Below the pieces are notes generated by a model. The model was not told the DNA's origin, ran no database searches, and saw only the letters and a program-made list of their open reading frames with translations. A DNA stretch of 38,368 bases from Alkanindiges illinoisensis (lineage in GTDB: Bacteria; Pseudomonadota; Gammaproteobacteria; Pseudomonadales; Moraxellaceae): positions 1-38,368 of the forward strand of contig NZ_SNTY01000021.1 in NCBI RefSeq assembly GCF_004377485.1. The letters run 5' to 3'. This document shows, one piece after another, positions 17,371 to 27,837 of the stretch. A program made the position numbers and the translations under genes. How positions within the stretch are numbered: the stretch's first letter is position 1; the number at the start of each line of letters is the position of its first letter.

Positions 17371-18546
17371 TTATTCCAGTTGATGTTGCTCAACCCATTG
17401 CATAAGACGCCTAGCCAGATCAGGCTGCGCTGTCAGAAAACCACTCCAGTCAGACAGTAGATTGCTCCATTCGGCCAAGTCAGTCAGCAGTTGTTGCCAT
17501 AGTTTGGGATTTGAGGGCGTATTGCCATTCCATGCCTGCATTGCCGTTTGCCACGCAGCATAATCTGCCAAATACTCGTTTTTAACCTGTTGTTTGACCT
17601 GATCCATCCAGGCCTGTAATTTAATCAGGTGAGCATTTTCCTCTTGCGGATAAATGTGCCAGATAAAAGGTTTGCCTGCCCATTGCGCCCGCACACAGGA
17701 ATCCTCACCCCGGATAAAATTCAGGTCACAGGCCCAAAGCAACTGGTCATATTGCAGATGCGATAAAAACGGCAGCACAGCAATTGTCAGGTTCTGGTAG
17801 CTTATCTGATCACCAATCTGCAATGTTTTGTGCAACTGCAAGTGTGATTGCAGCCAAAGCTCAATATCAGGAATGGACCTGCTTTTGGGCACCAGCAGCA
17901 GTGTTGCAATAGAATCTTCTGCCAAGGCGGTCAGTAAGTCTGCAATCGCATTATTTTCATAGGAAAACAGTGATATTTTTCTGGAAAACTGCATGGCATT
18001 GGATAAGTCCAGACCGTGCCAGAATTCGGCCTGCTGTTGGCTATCCTGCTGAAACTGGTCACGTTCACCAAGCAAACACTGCTCCCGGATTAGGCCACCA
18101 CTTTGCTTGGTGGTGCTGGGAAACCAGAAAGTCTGCTTTAAGCCTGTTGCTGGATGAATCGAAACCATGCCATGGCAATCCATGACCCAGGGTTCGGCAC
18201 TCATGTATTCCAGATTAATCCAGAGCGGCGGCTGGCCTGTAATGGCTTGTTGCTGCATCTGGTCAATGAGTTGATCTTCTAGCCGGCAGCCAAAGCCCTC
18301 AATAATGAGGTCATAAGGCTGATCAAAATAAACATCAGGGTGCCAATGATGCACTGTAATCTGGTCTAGTGGCTGAATGGCTAACTCTGGTTGCAGCTGT
18401 GGCGCCAGTATGGCAAAACTGCTGAGATCATTAACAAACAGGCTAACATTTAACTGATATTCTACAGCCAGTTGCCGGGCCAGGCGCCAGCAAACACCAA
18501 TGTCGCCAAAGTTATCAATAATGTTGCAAAAAATGGCGCAATGCAT
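17371..18546 (-). CDS. earP: EF-P arginine rhamnosyltransferase EarP
   Basis: This 391-aa inverting GT-B glycosyltransferase (formerly DUF2331) transfers rhamnose from dTDP-rhamnose to Arg32 of EF-P. The N-terminal motif DNFGDIGVCWRLARQL carries D11 and D15, corresponding to the catalytic pair D13/D17 of the Pseudomonas enzyme. The nucleotide-binding motif FIRGEDSCVRAQWAGKPFIW includes E281. Its ATG follows the stop of the upstream lipoprotein gene with no gap (TAAATG), so the two are coupled. Its 3' end is about 150 bp before efp, consistent with an earP-efp unit. Confidence 0.95.
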   Translation of the reverse strand: MHCAIFCNIIDNFGDIGVCWRLARQLAVEYQLNVSLFVNDLSSFAILAPQLQPELAIQPLDQITVHHWHPDVYFDQPYDLIIEGFGCRLEDQLIDQMQQQAITGQPPLWINLEYMSAEPWVMDCHGMVSIHPATGLKQTFWFPSTTKQSGGLIREQCLLGERDQFQQDSQQQAEFWHGLDLSNAMQFSRKISLFSYENNAIADLLTALAEDSIATLLLVPKSRSIPDIELWLQSHLQLHKTLQIGDQISYQNLTIAVLPFLSHLQYDQLLWACDLNFIRGEDSCVRAQWAGKPFIWHIYPQEENAHLIKLQAWMDQVKQQVKNEYLADYAAWQTAMQAWNGNTPSNPKLWQQLLTDLAEWSNLLSDWSGFLTAQPDLARRLMQWVEQHQLE

Positions 18547-19017
18547 TTACTGGGACTGCTGTATCGGGTTTTGCAAAACCTTTTCACAGAGACTTTTTTG
18601 CTTTTCAAAAATAGCTTGCTTGTCAGCCTGACCGGGGATTTGATTCTGGATGCTTCTGGCCCAGCTATCCAGTGAAATTAGCGCGCCACGACAAATGGTG
18701 TATTGATCGCCCACCACGCTATCGGACTGCTTGACCTCAGTATTCCAGCGTAACAACAACTGCCTGATAGGCTGAAAAACCTGTGCTTCCAGCTGGCTAA
18801 TATCGACAGGCTGCGCCATTAGCACAGGCTCGGTCTTCAATATGAACTGGTAGGTTTGCTGGGCAATATGCGAGGCATCGGTTGATAATTTAACAGCTGG
18901 TTTGATCTCACGCTTGTGCGACTCATCCTGTCCTGATTGATTACAGCCAGTCAGGGTGACTAAAAGACTAACGCCTAAACAAATTGCCAACCCAGCCTGC
19001 AATCTGTTTTTGATCAC
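18547..19017 (-). CDS. Putative lipoprotein upstream of earP
   Basis: I do not recognise the family. The most likely start is the GTG at 19017, preceded by AAAGGA, giving 156 aa; the frame extends upstream to a GTG at 19068. From 19017 the first 25 residues form a lipoprotein signal: basic n-region, hydrophobic core LAICLGVSLLVTL and lipobox LTGC with the lipidated Cys at 25. Asn at +2 does not favour the Asp-type inner-membrane retention signal. The mature part is helical and soluble, with two further cysteines (YTICRGAL and KSLCEKVL) that may form a disulfide. The stop abuts the earP start directly. Any link to EF-P modification is positional only. Confidence 0.75.
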   Translation of the reverse strand: MIKNRLQAGLAICLGVSLLVTLTGCNQSGQDESHKREIKPAVKLSTDASHIAQQTYQFILKTEPVLMAQPVDISQLEAQVFQPIRQLLLRWNTEVKQSDSVVGDQYTICRGALISLDSWARSIQNQIPGQADKQAIFEKQKSLCEKVLQNPIQQSQ

Positions 19018-19290
19018 TCTATCCTTTATTACCTTGCTACTTTCAATCACTGTGTTTGCTGCCTGCACTGGTTAAAGAACAGGGGATATTGTACGAAAAA
19101 ACCGGTAAAACTTTAAAGGCTTATGTGTTGTATTGTGCAGGCATTGCATTGACAGCATTTTTTAGCCTTGGTCCCAATACTTTTTTTACAGTGAAAGACG
19201 GTTTTAACACGAATCTGCTATGCTATGATTTTTGCCTGATTGCTTTCTGATTTTCACTTTCTTATTTCTTCTGTTGTTCTGGAGCATGCA

Positions 19291-20511
19291 ATGACTGTTA
19301 CCCTTGGCACCCCGTTACAATCTTCAGCGTTTCGTGTGTTAATGCTGGGTTCTGGTGAACTTGGGAAAGAAGTAGCCATTGCGCTGCAACGCTTTGGCGT
19401 CGAAGTATTTGCTGCCGACCGTTATGCCAATGCACCAGCCATGCAGGTTGCCCATCACAGCCGTGTATTGAATATGGCAGACCGCAATGAATTGCAGGCC
19501 CTGATTGATGAGGTTCAACCGCACCTGATTGTGCCGGAAATTGAAGCCATTGCCACTGATCTGTTACTGGAAGTTGAGGAAAAAGGTCAGGCAGTGGTCA
19601 TTCCTTCTGCCAAGGCAGCCAACCTGACCATGAATCGTGAAGGTATTCGTCGCCTTGCTGCTGAAACGCTTGGCCTGCCAACGTCGTCCTATCGCTTTGC
19701 CGACAATCTGGACAGCTTTCGTGCCGCCTGTGATGACATTGGTTATCCCTGCTTTGTAAAGCCTGTGATGTCCTCCAGTGGCAAAGGCCAGTCCCGGCTA
19801 ACCAGTTATAATCAGGTGGATGCAGCATGGGAATATGCAATGCAGGGCGGGCGCGTGAATCAGGGCAAGGTGATTGTAGAAGGACAAATCAATTTTGACT
19901 TTGAAATTACCCTGCTGACAGTACGTGCCAAAAACCCGGAAACTGGTGCCATTGAAACCCATTTCTGCGACCCGATTGGCCACCGTCAGGAAGCGGGCGA
20001 TTATGTAGAAAGCTGGCAGCCGCAACTGATGAGTGACAAAGCGCTGAGCAATACCCGTTATATTGCCGATACAGTGACCCGCAATCTGGGTGGTTGTGGC
20101 CTGTTTGGTGTAGAGCTGTTTATTAAAGGCGATATGGTCTGGTTTAGTGAAGTGTCGCCGCGCCCGCATGATACAGGCTTGGTCACCTTAGCCAGCCAGT
20201 GCCAAAGTGAATTTGAACTGCATGCCCGCGCCATTTTGGGTCTGCCTGTTGATACTACCCGTCACAGTGCTGCTGCCAGTGCCGTGATTTATGCAGGTCG
20301 TGATGAATCCAACCTGTCCTTTGGCAATCTTGAAAAAGCACTAAGCATTAAGGGTTCGGACTTGCGCCTGTTTGGCAAGCCAGAAGGTTTTGCCCGCCGT
20401 CGTATGGGCGTTGCTACGGTTTATGCCGAAGATACTGACACGGCACGCAAGCTGGCCAGCGAGGTGGCATCCAGTGTAACGGTTATTTCCAATACGCCTG
20501 CTGCTAACTAG
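19291..20511 (+). CDS. purT: Formate-dependent GAR transformylase PurT
   Basis: This 406-aa ATP-grasp enzyme uses formate and ATP to formylate glycinamide ribonucleotide in purine synthesis, a folate-independent alternative to PurN. Visible motifs are [19 protein letters not shown] (about 17-35), the ATP-grasp segment [15 protein letters not shown], the metal/ATP region [17 protein letters not shown] and the C-terminal [13 protein letters not shown]. The start is the ATG at 19291 with TGGAG about 8 nt upstream; the frame opens 51 nt earlier without a site. It is divergent from the lipoprotein-earP pair. A TTGACA at 19149-19154 has no well-spaced -10, so the promoter is not assigned. Confidence 0.97.
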   Translation: MTVTLGTPLQSSAFRVLMLGSGELGKEVAIALQRFGVEVFAADRYANAPAMQVAHHSRVLNMADRNELQALIDEVQPHLIVPEIEAIATDLLLEVEEKGQAVVIPSAKAANLTMNREGIRRLAAETLGLPTSSYRFADNLDSFRAACDDIGYPCFVKPVMSSSGKGQSRLTSYNQVDAAWEYAMQGGRVNQGKVIVEGQINFDFEITLLTVRAKNPETGAIETHFCDPIGHRQEAGDYVESWQPQLMSDKALSNTRYIADTVTRNLGGCGLFGVELFIKGDMVWFSEVSPRPHDTGLVTLASQCQSEFELHARAILGLPVDTTRHSAAASAVIYAGRDESNLSFGNLEKALSIKGSDLRLFGKPEGFARRRMGVATVYAEDTDTARKLASEVASSVTVISNTPAAN

Positions 20512-20618
20512 GGCAAGTACTGGCGTGTTTTTTGCTATTTGTTTTTTACTATTTAATTGTGCTGCTTGTTTCCCATAATTTGGTTTAATGGCTTTTCCGG
20601 CTTAATGCAGGTACTTTT

Positions 20619-23297
20619 ATGCTCGCAACAATTTCTCCCCAGGCGTTTATTGAGCAACCTTCCATCAAGGAACAGGGCCAGGCCCGCGCCCTGATTGAAT
20701 GGCGCAAAACGCTGGACCAGCAGCTTGATGAGTTACTGGCAGAAGGAGAAAAGATTCGGGATATTGTGCATGCACGCGCGCAAGCCATTGATGACATGCT
20801 CAGGCTGCTATGGCAGCAACATGCATTGCCCAGCGAGAATTTAGCGTTGCTGGCCGTGGGTGGCTATGGACGCAGTGAAATGCTGCCCTATTCTGATGTC
20901 GATATCCTGATTTTAAGCCGGCATGAGATCGAACCGGACTTGGGTGAAAAAATTTCCGGCTTTGTATCCAGTTTATGGGATACCGGTTTTAAACCCGGTA
21001 TTAGTGTGCGTTCCATGACTGAATGTCTGGAAGCGGCACAGGATATTACGGTTGCTACCACACTAGTGGAATCCAGACTGGTGGCTGGTGATGAGCAACT
21101 GGCCAAAAAACCACGCCAGATTGTGTCTACCGCATGGACTGATAAAACCTTTTTTCAGGAAAAAATGCTGGAACAGCAGCGTCGTTATGCTCAGCACAAC
21201 AATACTGAAAGTAACCTTGAGCCGGATGTTAAAAATGCCCCCGGTGGCCTGCGTGACCTCAATCAGATTGGCTGGATTGCCAAACGGCATTTTCGCGTAG
21301 TTCGGGTATATGATCTGGTTCACCTGGGTTTTATCAGTGAATTTGAGCTACGGGAGCTTGAAGTTGCTGAAGACTTTTTATGGCAAGTGCGTTACCAGTT
21401 GCACCGTATTGCCGGACGTGATGAAAACCGCCTGCTGTTTGATTACCAGCGCGAAGTTGCCGCACGTTTGGGTTATATCCAGCAGGAAGATGATGCCCCT
21501 AATCATGCGGTAGAACAGTTCATGAAAACCTATTACCGGGTGGCCATGAAAGTTTCTACGCTCAATGAAATGCTGCTGGCCTATTTTTTTGAATCGGTGA
21601 TTGAACCCCGGCTTACCGATGAAGAAAAGCCACATAAAAGTAATATCAATGAACGGTTTGACATGATTGGCGGTAAAATTGCTGTCACGCATCATCGGGT
21701 TTTTTCCGAAACACCCAGTGCCTTGCTGGAGCTGTTTTATATTATGGCCAGTCAGGTTGAGATTACCGGTATTCGTGCCAAAACCTTGCGCTTGCTGATG
21801 CTGGCCGCCAAAAGCATTGATGATAATTTCCGGGCCAATCCGGTACATCGCGCCATGTTTATGGCCATCCTGCGCGCACCACATAACCTGTATGAAACCC
21901 TGCATGCCATGAAACGCTATGGCGTGCTGGGCAAATATATCCCTGCCTTTGGCCAGATTATCGGCCTGATGCAATATGACCTGTTTCATATCTATACGGT
22001 GGATGCCCATACCCTACTGCTCATTCGCAACCTGCGCCGTTTTGGTAAACCGGAATTTGCCAAGGACTATCCCGTGGTGAGTTCGGTATTCCAGCGCCTT
22101 GACCGCAAGGAAATCGTGTATCTGGCTGCAATTTTCCATGATATTGCCAAAGGCCGCGGGGGTGATCACAGTGAACTGGGTGCAGAAGATGCGATTGAGT
22201 TTTGCCGTAATCATGGCCTGACAGACCGTGAAGGAAAAATTGTGGCATGGCTCACCCGCAATCATCTGGTGATGTCCATTACCTCGCAAAAGAAAGACAT
22301 TTCCGACCCGGACGTGGTTAAGGATTTTGCCGACCACATGGGCGATATGGTGCATCTGGATTACTTATATAGCCTGACTGTGGCTGATATTAATGCCACT
22401 AACCCTAAGCTGTGGAACTCATGGCGTGCCTCACTGATGCGCCAGTTGTATACGCAGGCGCGTGACACCATTCGTAGCGGGCTGGATCGTCCAGTAGATC
22501 ATCAGCTCATCATTGATGACACCAAGTTTGAAGCCATGCAAACCTTAAGCAATCAATATACTTACGAGGATATTGAAAAAATCTGGCGTGAAATGGGCGA
22601 TGATTATTTCTTAAAAGAACGTGCCGATGAAGTGGTCTGGCATACGCAGGCCATGATTGAACATGGTGATAACCCTGATCCACTGGTATTGATTCGTGAA
22701 CACCGCAAGCTGGCCAAGGATACTGCTGAAATTTTTATTTATACCCGTGACCTGCCCAATCTGTTTGCAGCTAGCGTTGCCGTGATGGATCAAATGGATC
22801 TCAACGTACAGGATGCCCGCATTATTACGGCTGCCAAGGCCTTTTCACTGGATACCTATATTGTGCTAGATCGTTTTGGCACCCTATTGTCCGATACTGA
22901 TCGGCAGGCTCAGGTGATTTATGCCCTTACCAATGCGCTCTCTAGACCGGAAGAATTCCCAACCCTGCTCGAACGCCGTATTCCACGACAATTACGGCAT
23001 TTTGCGGTGCAAACGGAAGTAACGATTCAGTTAAATACGGCACTACAGCAAAACATTGTGGAAATTATGACACTGGATCAGCCGGGATTACTGGCCAAGA
23101 TTGGCGGTCTGTTTATGATGCAGGGACTGGACATTCATTCTGCCCGGATTGCCACACTGGGTGAGCGTGCGGAAGACAGCTTTTATGTCACCAAGCGCGA
23201 TGGCATCCCCATGAGTAATGAAGAATCCAAAGCTTTTGGTCATAAGCTGCAACTGGCGCTGGATGAAGCATCGCAGGTGGTGTCAGTGGTGCAATAA
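20619..23297 (+). CDS. glnD: Bifunctional PII uridylyltransferase/uridylyl-removing enzyme
   Basis: This 892-aa sensor of glutamine adds UMP to PII proteins under nitrogen limitation and removes it when glutamine is plentiful. Domain order is canonical. The nucleotidyltransferase has GGYGR at 81-85 followed by SDVDIL. A GlnD-type helical region ([20 protein letters not shown]) comes next. The HD hydrolase has [19 protein letters not shown] near 505. Two C-terminal ACT domains start near 713 ([17 protein letters not shown]) and 820 ([18 protein letters not shown]). Length matches E. coli GlnD (890 aa). It is followed by dapC, an arrangement common in Pseudomonadales. Confidence 0.98.
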   Translation: MLATISPQAFIEQPSIKEQGQARALIEWRKTLDQQLDELLAEGEKIRDIVHARAQAIDDMLRLLWQQHALPSENLALLAVGGYGRSEMLPYSDVDILILSRHEIEPDLGEKISGFVSSLWDTGFKPGISVRSMTECLEAAQDITVATTLVESRLVAGDEQLAKKPRQIVSTAWTDKTFFQEKMLEQQRRYAQHNNTESNLEPDVKNAPGGLRDLNQIGWIAKRHFRVVRVYDLVHLGFISEFELRELEVAEDFLWQVRYQLHRIAGRDENRLLFDYQREVAARLGYIQQEDDAPNHAVEQFMKTYYRVAMKVSTLNEMLLAYFFESVIEPRLTDEEKPHKSNINERFDMIGGKIAVTHHRVFSETPSALLELFYIMASQVEITGIRAKTLRLLMLAAKSIDDNFRANPVHRAMFMAILRAPHNLYETLHAMKRYGVLGKYIPAFGQIIGLMQYDLFHIYTVDAHTLLLIRNLRRFGKPEFAKDYPVVSSVFQRLDRKEIVYLAAIFHDIAKGRGGDHSELGAEDAIEFCRNHGLTDREGKIVAWLTRNHLVMSITSQKKDISDPDVVKDFADHMGDMVHLDYLYSLTVADINATNPKLWNSWRASLMRQLYTQARDTIRSGLDRPVDHQLIIDDTKFEAMQTLSNQYTYEDIEKIWREMGDDYFLKERADEVVWHTQAMIEHGDNPDPLVLIREHRKLAKDTAEIFIYTRDLPNLFAASVAVMDQMDLNVQDARIITAAKAFSLDTYIVLDRFGTLLSDTDRQAQVIYALTNALSRPEEFPTLLERRIPRQLRHFAVQTEVTIQLNTALQQNIVEIMTLDQPGLLAKIGGLFMMQGLDIHSARIATLGERAEDSFYVTKRDGIPMSNEESKAFGHKLQLALDEASQVVSVVQ

Positions 23298-23481
23298 GCC
23301 CGGTTACTCAGTTTTTTTATAAACCCGTATTCCAGAAGCTATTGTTCAAAAACTGATGCCCGAGAAGCTGATGTTTAGGAATTAGTACTCAGCACCATGG
23401 ACCCTGGTTTAAGAAGTACGAAAGCCCATTTTTTAAAATTTATTGTTTTAACCTTTTAAGCATCGCCATGAGAACAGCACG

Positions 23482-24672
23482 ATGAATCCTGCCATTAATC
23501 ACCTGCATCCCTATCCGTTTGAAAAGCTGGCCAGACTTTTTGCAGACCTTAAAGCCACTGACTTACCCAATATTTCGCTGTCCATTGGCGAACCTAAACA
23601 TCAGGCCCCTGAGTTTGTTAAACAAAAACTGGTTGAATCACTGCAACACCTGTCCACTTATCCCACCAGTAAGGGTTTGCCTGCCTTGCGCTTGGCAATT
23701 GCTGACTGGTTAAAGCAACGGTTTCAGTTGCACACTATTGATGCAGAAACACAGGTTTTGCCAGTTAGTGGTACGCGTGAAGCCCTGTTTTCCTTTGTGC
23801 AGGCGACTATTGACCGCAGCCACAATTCTGGTCAGCCGTATGTCGTAATGCCCAATCCGTTTTACCAGATTTATGAAGGAGCCAGTATTCTGGCGGGTGC
23901 TACCCCGTATTTTTATAATTGCACGCCGGAAAATAACTATCTGGGCAATCTGGATAACATTCCAGCCGATGTATGGCAACAAACCCAGCTATTATTTTTA
24001 TGCACACCAGGCAATCCCACGGGTGCAGTTATTCCAATGGAGCAACTTAAAAAACTGATTGCCCTGTCGGATCAGCATGATTTTATTATTGCCTCGGATG
24101 AGTGCTATTCCGAACTGTACTTTGATCAGGCACCTACTGGCCTGTTGCAAGCCTGTGCTGAGTTAGGCCGTCATGATTATAAAAATTGTGTGGTGTTCCA
24201 TTCGCTATCCAAGCGTTCCAACCTGCCGGGTCTACGCTCTGGTTTTGTGGCTGGTGATTCCAGAATTCTGGACAGTTACTTAAAATATCGTACTTATCAT
24301 GGCGCTGCCATGCCGGTACAGCATCAGCTGGCCTCTATCGTGGCCTGGCAGGATGAAACTCATGTTGAACAAAATCGTCAGCTGTATCGCCAGAAATTTG
24401 ATTTATTCCTTGATGAATTAGGCCAGTTGCTCCCATTGCAAAAACCGGATGCAGGCTTTTATTTCTGGCTCAAGGTGGATGATGATGAGCGTTTTGCGCG
24501 TCATTTATACGAAAAAGCCAATATTACCGTATTACCAGGGTGCTATTTATCACGTGACGTTTCACAAAATCATGCTCAGGGTAATCCGGGACAAAATCAT
24601 GTCCGTATGGCACTGGTAGCTGATATGAACCAGTGTGAACAGGTGATTAAACGCCTAAAGCGGATTTTGTAA
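23482..24672 (+). CDS. dapC: Succinyldiaminopimelate transaminase DapC
   Basis: This 396-aa class I PLP aminotransferase catalyses the amino-transfer step of the succinylated lysine/diaminopimelate pathway. Features include SLSIGEPKHQAPEFV, TYPTSKGLPALRLAIADWL, the PLP-contact segments CTPGNPTG and SDECYSELYF, and the Schiff-base lysine in HSLSKRSNLPGLRSGF. The specific assignment rests on overall similarity to DapC and the glnD-dapC order; related aminotransferases share the catalytic motifs. A 184-bp gap from glnD leaves room for its own promoter. Confidence 0.92.
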   Translation: MNPAINHLHPYPFEKLARLFADLKATDLPNISLSIGEPKHQAPEFVKQKLVESLQHLSTYPTSKGLPALRLAIADWLKQRFQLHTIDAETQVLPVSGTREALFSFVQATIDRSHNSGQPYVVMPNPFYQIYEGASILAGATPYFYNCTPENNYLGNLDNIPADVWQQTQLLFLCTPGNPTGAVIPMEQLKKLIALSDQHDFIIASDECYSELYFDQAPTGLLQACAELGRHDYKNCVVFHSLSKRSNLPGLRSGFVAGDSRILDSYLKYRTYHGAAMPVQHQLASIVAWQDETHVEQNRQLYRQKFDLFLDELGQLLPLQKPDAGFYFWLKVDDDERFARHLYEKANITVLPGCYLSRDVSQNHAQGNPGQNHVRMALVADMNQCEQVIKRLKRIL

Positions 24673-24753
24673 TGACAATGTCCAGTCAATTCAATTGGCT
24701 TATTTGGTTTGTTTACTTATACCAGATGAAGTTTTTAAGCTACTAGATTGCCT

Positions 24754-24783
24754 AAAAATCCTGCCCGAGCCGCAGGATTTTTT
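24754..24783 (+). terminator. dapC terminator
   Basis: AAAAATCCTGC (24754-24764) pairs with GCAGGATTTTT (24772-24782) around a 7-nt loop, followed by further T's. It isolates dapC from the efflux operon. Confidence 0.88.
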
Positions 24784-24869
24784 ATTATTGGACTCATGCT
24801 TTTGAATAATAATTTAAATTTCAAAGTGCATTGATGACTGCAAAGTCGCTTGTTTGATTAAGTTTTACA

Positions 24870-24898
24870 ATCAATTACTTTAGATTGATCGCTAAAAT
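24870..24898 (+). promoter_or_regulatory. Candidate operator/promoter of the efflux operon
   Basis: ATCAAT (24870-24875) and ATTGAT (24884-24889) form a perfect inverted repeat with an 8-bp spacer. TAAAAT at 24893-24898 can act as a -10; with ATCAAT as a poor -35, the spacing is 17 bp. A repressor bound at the repeat would cover the promoter. No regulator gene is adjacent, so any regulator would be encoded elsewhere. The rest of the 319-bp dapC-efflux spacer holds only the dapC terminator and a short leader frame. Confidence 0.4.
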
Positions 24899-24947
24899 AG
24901 GCTTTAATTCTGAAAAAGCATCATGTGTTTAGCCAGAGGTTGAGGTA

Positions 24948-24974
24948 ATGCCCAATCATTCGCTCAGGCCCTAA
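24948..24974 (+). CDS. Possible 8-residue leader peptide (MPNHSLRP)
   Basis: An ATG preceded by GAGGTTGAGGT, a strong ribosome-site match, opens an 8-codon frame that ends 17 nt before the TolC-like gene, whose own start lacks a clear ribosome site. The peptide frame differs from the downstream gene. It could couple translation or act as an attenuation leader. It could also be chance, because very short frames are common. Confidence 0.3.
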   Translation: MPNHSLRP

Positions 24975-24991
24975 AAGCAGATTGCACAAAT

Positions 24992-26686
24992 ATGCCTATG
25001 ACCTTAAAAAAAACTGTTTTAGTCTCCCGTTCCTGTGCCGTTGCAATGCTAATTTACAGCCAATGGCAGGTTGTTGCGGGAGCAGTCACCACTACTGGAG
25101 TGCAGCAAAGTACTTTTGCGCAGGATCTCGAATCACACTCTCAATACGATAGCAATCAGCAACTCAACAATCAGCCACAAAATCTGGCAGACCAGACAAA
25201 TTTACCTGTATTTTCAAACGCTAGTGTGTCCAATAATTCTTTAAGTTTTAGTCAGGCTGAACAGTTTCTCAAGCAAAACGCCTATGCAATACAGGCCAGC
25301 ACTGCCAATTTGGCAGCCGCACAAAATCAGGCCGAAGCCAACGCGCAATTGTGGCGGCCTGTGATTAGCCTTGATGCCAATGCCATTAAATACCGCACCG
25401 AAGTTGATGTTCCCCTGAGTGATGTCAAGGCTACCGGTGAAAATGCTGCCAATCAGGCTTTTGCCCAGTCTTTAAATAATCTGCCCGTGCCTTTGCCGGA
25501 TAATGTGAGCAATTTTTTAAGCAATCGTTTTTCAACAGCTGTTTCAGGTTTGTTTGACCAGATTCCCAATTCAAGCAATGTGGTGATTAATGACAAGCTG
25601 TTCCGCCCAACCATTTCGGCTGTTATGCCGATTTATGCTGGTGGCAGCATTCAGGCAGCACAAAACATTGCACACCTTGGTTATGAAAAAGCACAGCTGA
25701 ATCACCAGCAAGTGCAGGATCAGCAAACCCTCAAACTGGCCGAGGCCTATTTTGGCCAGCAACTGGCAGCTTGTCTGGCTCAGGCCGCAGCACAAAACCT
25801 AAATGCCCTAAAACAGCACCTGAACAATGCCCGGCAACTTGAACAGCAAGGCATGATTAGCCGTTCGCAGCGCTTACAGGTTGAAGTGGCAATGCAGGCC
25901 GCCCAGCGCCAGTATGATCAGGCCGGTAGCAATGAATATGTCTCGCGCCAGTACCTGCAACAATTATTGCAACAGCCGGAACTGCCCCAGCTCATCACGC
26001 CGCTTTTTGTGCAATCGGCACCGTTGAAGCCACTGGATTTTTATCTGGCGCAGCTCAGTCAACAGTCACCACAACTGGCACAACTGCAAAAAGACCAGCA
26101 ACTGGCCGCTCAAGCTGTACAAGTGGCCAAAGCCAGCTTATTGCCCAGTGCCTATGTGTTTGGCCAGCAGACTTTAAATAAAAATGACTGGCTGGTTGGG
26201 GTTGGCGCGCACTATACATTGCTGGCAAATACTGATCGCAAGAAACTGGTGAATGCCGCACAGGCGCGTCAGGATGCAACCCAAGCCTTACAGCAACAAG
26301 CGCAACAAGACATTCAACAATTGGTACGCCGGGCCTATTATGAAGCTGAAAATGCGCGCAAGGCATTTTTAAGCATGCAAACCAGCATTACTGCAGCACA
26401 GGAAAACCTGCGCGTGCAACAGCTGTCTTTCCGGGAAGGTGAAACCACCGCAACCTTTGTCAATGACGCAGTTAATGCTTTAACACTCGCCTATACCGAT
26501 CAGGCAACCGCAGCCTACCGTTATGATCTGGCGCTGGTTACTCTTTTGGCTGCACTGGGTCAGGCTGAGAAGTTTTCAAGCGTAATCAATGATAATTCAG
26601 TACTAAAAGTTCAGCCTGTTTCTGACTTTAGTCAAGCTTTTAGTTTTGCTTTGCCATTGGCGAACAGCCACAGGATGAAAAAATGA
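24992..26686 (+). CDS. TolC-like outer membrane efflux protein
   Basis: This 564-aa protein is an outer-membrane channel of the OEP/TolC family. A signal-peptide-like N-terminus (TLKKTVLVSRSCAVAMLIYS) is followed by a ~60-residue Gln/Asn-rich stretch. Two OEP repeats come next, with long coiled-coil helices rich in Ala and Gln (QAEANAQLWRPVISLDANAI; QVAKASLLPSAYVFGQQTL). The REGETTATFVNDAVNAL segment near the end is typical of the family. It is longer than E. coli TolC because of the N-terminal insert. Its stop overlaps the HlyD-like gene start by 4 nt (ATGA), so the two are coupled. It would pair with the downstream adaptor and ABC-2 permeases to form a cell-envelope-spanning exporter. The substrate is unknown. 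Confidence 0.9.
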   Translation: MPMTLKKTVLVSRSCAVAMLIYSQWQVVAGAVTTTGVQQSTFAQDLESHSQYDSNQQLNNQPQNLADQTNLPVFSNASVSNNSLSFSQAEQFLKQNAYAIQASTANLAAAQNQAEANAQLWRPVISLDANAIKYRTEVDVPLSDVKATGENAANQAFAQSLNNLPVPLPDNVSNFLSNRFSTAVSGLFDQIPNSSNVVINDKLFRPTISAVMPIYAGGSIQAAQNIAHLGYEKAQLNHQQVQDQQTLKLAEAYFGQQLAACLAQAAAQNLNALKQHLNNARQLEQQGMISRSQRLQVEVAMQAAQRQYDQAGSNEYVSRQYLQQLLQQPELPQLITPLFVQSAPLKPLDFYLAQLSQQSPQLAQLQKDQQLAAQAVQVAKASLLPSAYVFGQQTLNKNDWLVGVGAHYTLLANTDRKKLVNAAQARQDATQALQQQAQQDIQQLVRRAYYEAENARKAFLSMQTSITAAQENLRVQQLSFREGETTATFVNDAVNALTLAYTDQATAAYRYDLALVTLLAALGQAEKFSSVINDNSVLKVQPVSDFSQAFSFALPLANSHRMKK

Positions 26687-27810
26687 ACGATAATAACCAA
26701 TCCCCTGAGCAAAATAACCAGATTCTGGAAAACCGTCCTGATTCATCAATTGATGCGGCTGATGTTATTCCAGATAATTTATCAACAAAAAAATCCCGCA
26801 TCATTCGCAGCCTGATTATTGTATTTTTAATTGCCATGGTCGGGCTGGGCCTGTGGCTGGCCAACAAACCTGCACCCCAGCAAATTCAGGGCATGGTAGA
26901 AGCCAACACATTAAATGTATCTACCAAGGTGCCTAGCCGGGTTGAACAGCTCATGGCAGAAGAAGGCGCAAGCGTTAAAAAAGGTCAGATTCTGGGCATT
27001 CTCACCAGCCCCGAATTACAAGCCAAACAACAGCAGGCAGAAGGTGCTCTACAATCAGCCAGAGCACTTGAACAAACCGCAGAACGTGGTTCGCAGCAGG
27101 AAAATATTGCCTCCTTAAAGGCCAACTGGCAAAGCGCACTGGCACAAGCTGAACTGGCACGTGTGACCTATCAGCGTGCTCAAAACCTGTTTAATGAAGG
27201 GGTCATTTCCCGCCAGCGCCGTGATGAAGCACAGGCTGCCAAAAATTCATCGGCACAAATCGCAGAAGCAGCACACCAGCAATATTTACGGGCTGAACGT
27301 GGCAGCACGCCTGAGCAGCTTTCCTCTGCACAGGCACAGGTTAAAATTGCTGAAGCAGCCGTGGCTGAAGCCAAATCACTCAATCAGGAAATGCAGCTGA
27401 TAGCGCCGGAAGATGGCGAAGTCAGCCAGAAGTTTGCCAATGTGGGTGAACTTGTGCCTGCGGGTATTCCCTTGTATACCCTGATTGACCTACGCAATCA
27501 GTGGGTTAGTATTAACCTGCGCGAAGACCAGTTTAACCAGCTTAGACACGGCAGTATTTTGCATGGTAATGTTCCGGCGCTTAACCAGAAAAATGTAGCT
27601 TTTCAGGTCACGCATATTGCTGCACAGGGTACGTTTGCCTCATGGAAAGCCACCCGCCAGTCCAGTGGTTACGACATACGTACGTTTGAAATTAAACTAA
27701 AAAGCCTGCAACCGCTGGCTGGTTTGCGTCCGGGCATGAGTGTGCTATTTGACTGGCCTCAAACCCAAACTGAGCCTCAGACGCAATCCCAAACTGCTAG
27801 TACGCATTAG
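26683..27810 (+). CDS. HlyD/EmrA-like membrane fusion protein
   Basis: This 375-aa periplasmic adaptor has a polar cytoplasmic N-terminus of about 37 residues. One transmembrane helix follows (IIRSLIIVFLIAMVGLGLWL, about 39-59). The first half of a biotinyl-lipoyl domain comes next (VSTKVPSRVEQLMAEEGASV), then a long alpha-hairpin coiled coil (about 105-240). The second lipoyl half (LIAPEDGEVSQKFANVGELV) and a beta-barrel complete it. It resembles YbhG/YhiI-type adaptors used with ABC-2 exporters. The C-terminus ends in a Thr/Gln-rich tail. It overlaps the TolC-like gene and precedes two permeases, so a tripartite exporter is the natural reading. Confidence 0.9.
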   Translation: MNDNNQSPEQNNQILENRPDSSIDAADVIPDNLSTKKSRIIRSLIIVFLIAMVGLGLWLANKPAPQQIQGMVEANTLNVSTKVPSRVEQLMAEEGASVKKGQILGILTSPELQAKQQQAEGALQSARALEQTAERGSQQENIASLKANWQSALAQAELARVTYQRAQNLFNEGVISRQRRDEAQAAKNSSAQIAEAAHQQYLRAERGSTPEQLSSAQAQVKIAEAAVAEAKSLNQEMQLIAPEDGEVSQKFANVGELVPAGIPLYTLIDLRNQWVSINLREDQFNQLRHGSILHGNVPALNQKNVAFQVTHIAAQGTFASWKATRQSSGYDIRTFEIKLKSLQPLAGLRPGMSVLFDWPQTQTEPQTQSQTASTH

Positions 27811-27837
27811 TTTACGGCGAATCAGGTGTAAACAGTC

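Noticed and set aside
21378-22010. 210-aa minus-strand open frame inside glnD
   Set aside because: It lies entirely antisense to a strongly conserved part of glnD, has no recognisable motif and no ribosome site; it reflects codon bias of the real gene.
24948-24974. Macrolide-type arrest leader
   Set aside because: MPNHSLRP lacks the Arg/Lys-X-Arg/Lys arrest motif and no alternative attenuator stems were found, so a specific antibiotic-sensing leader was not claimed.
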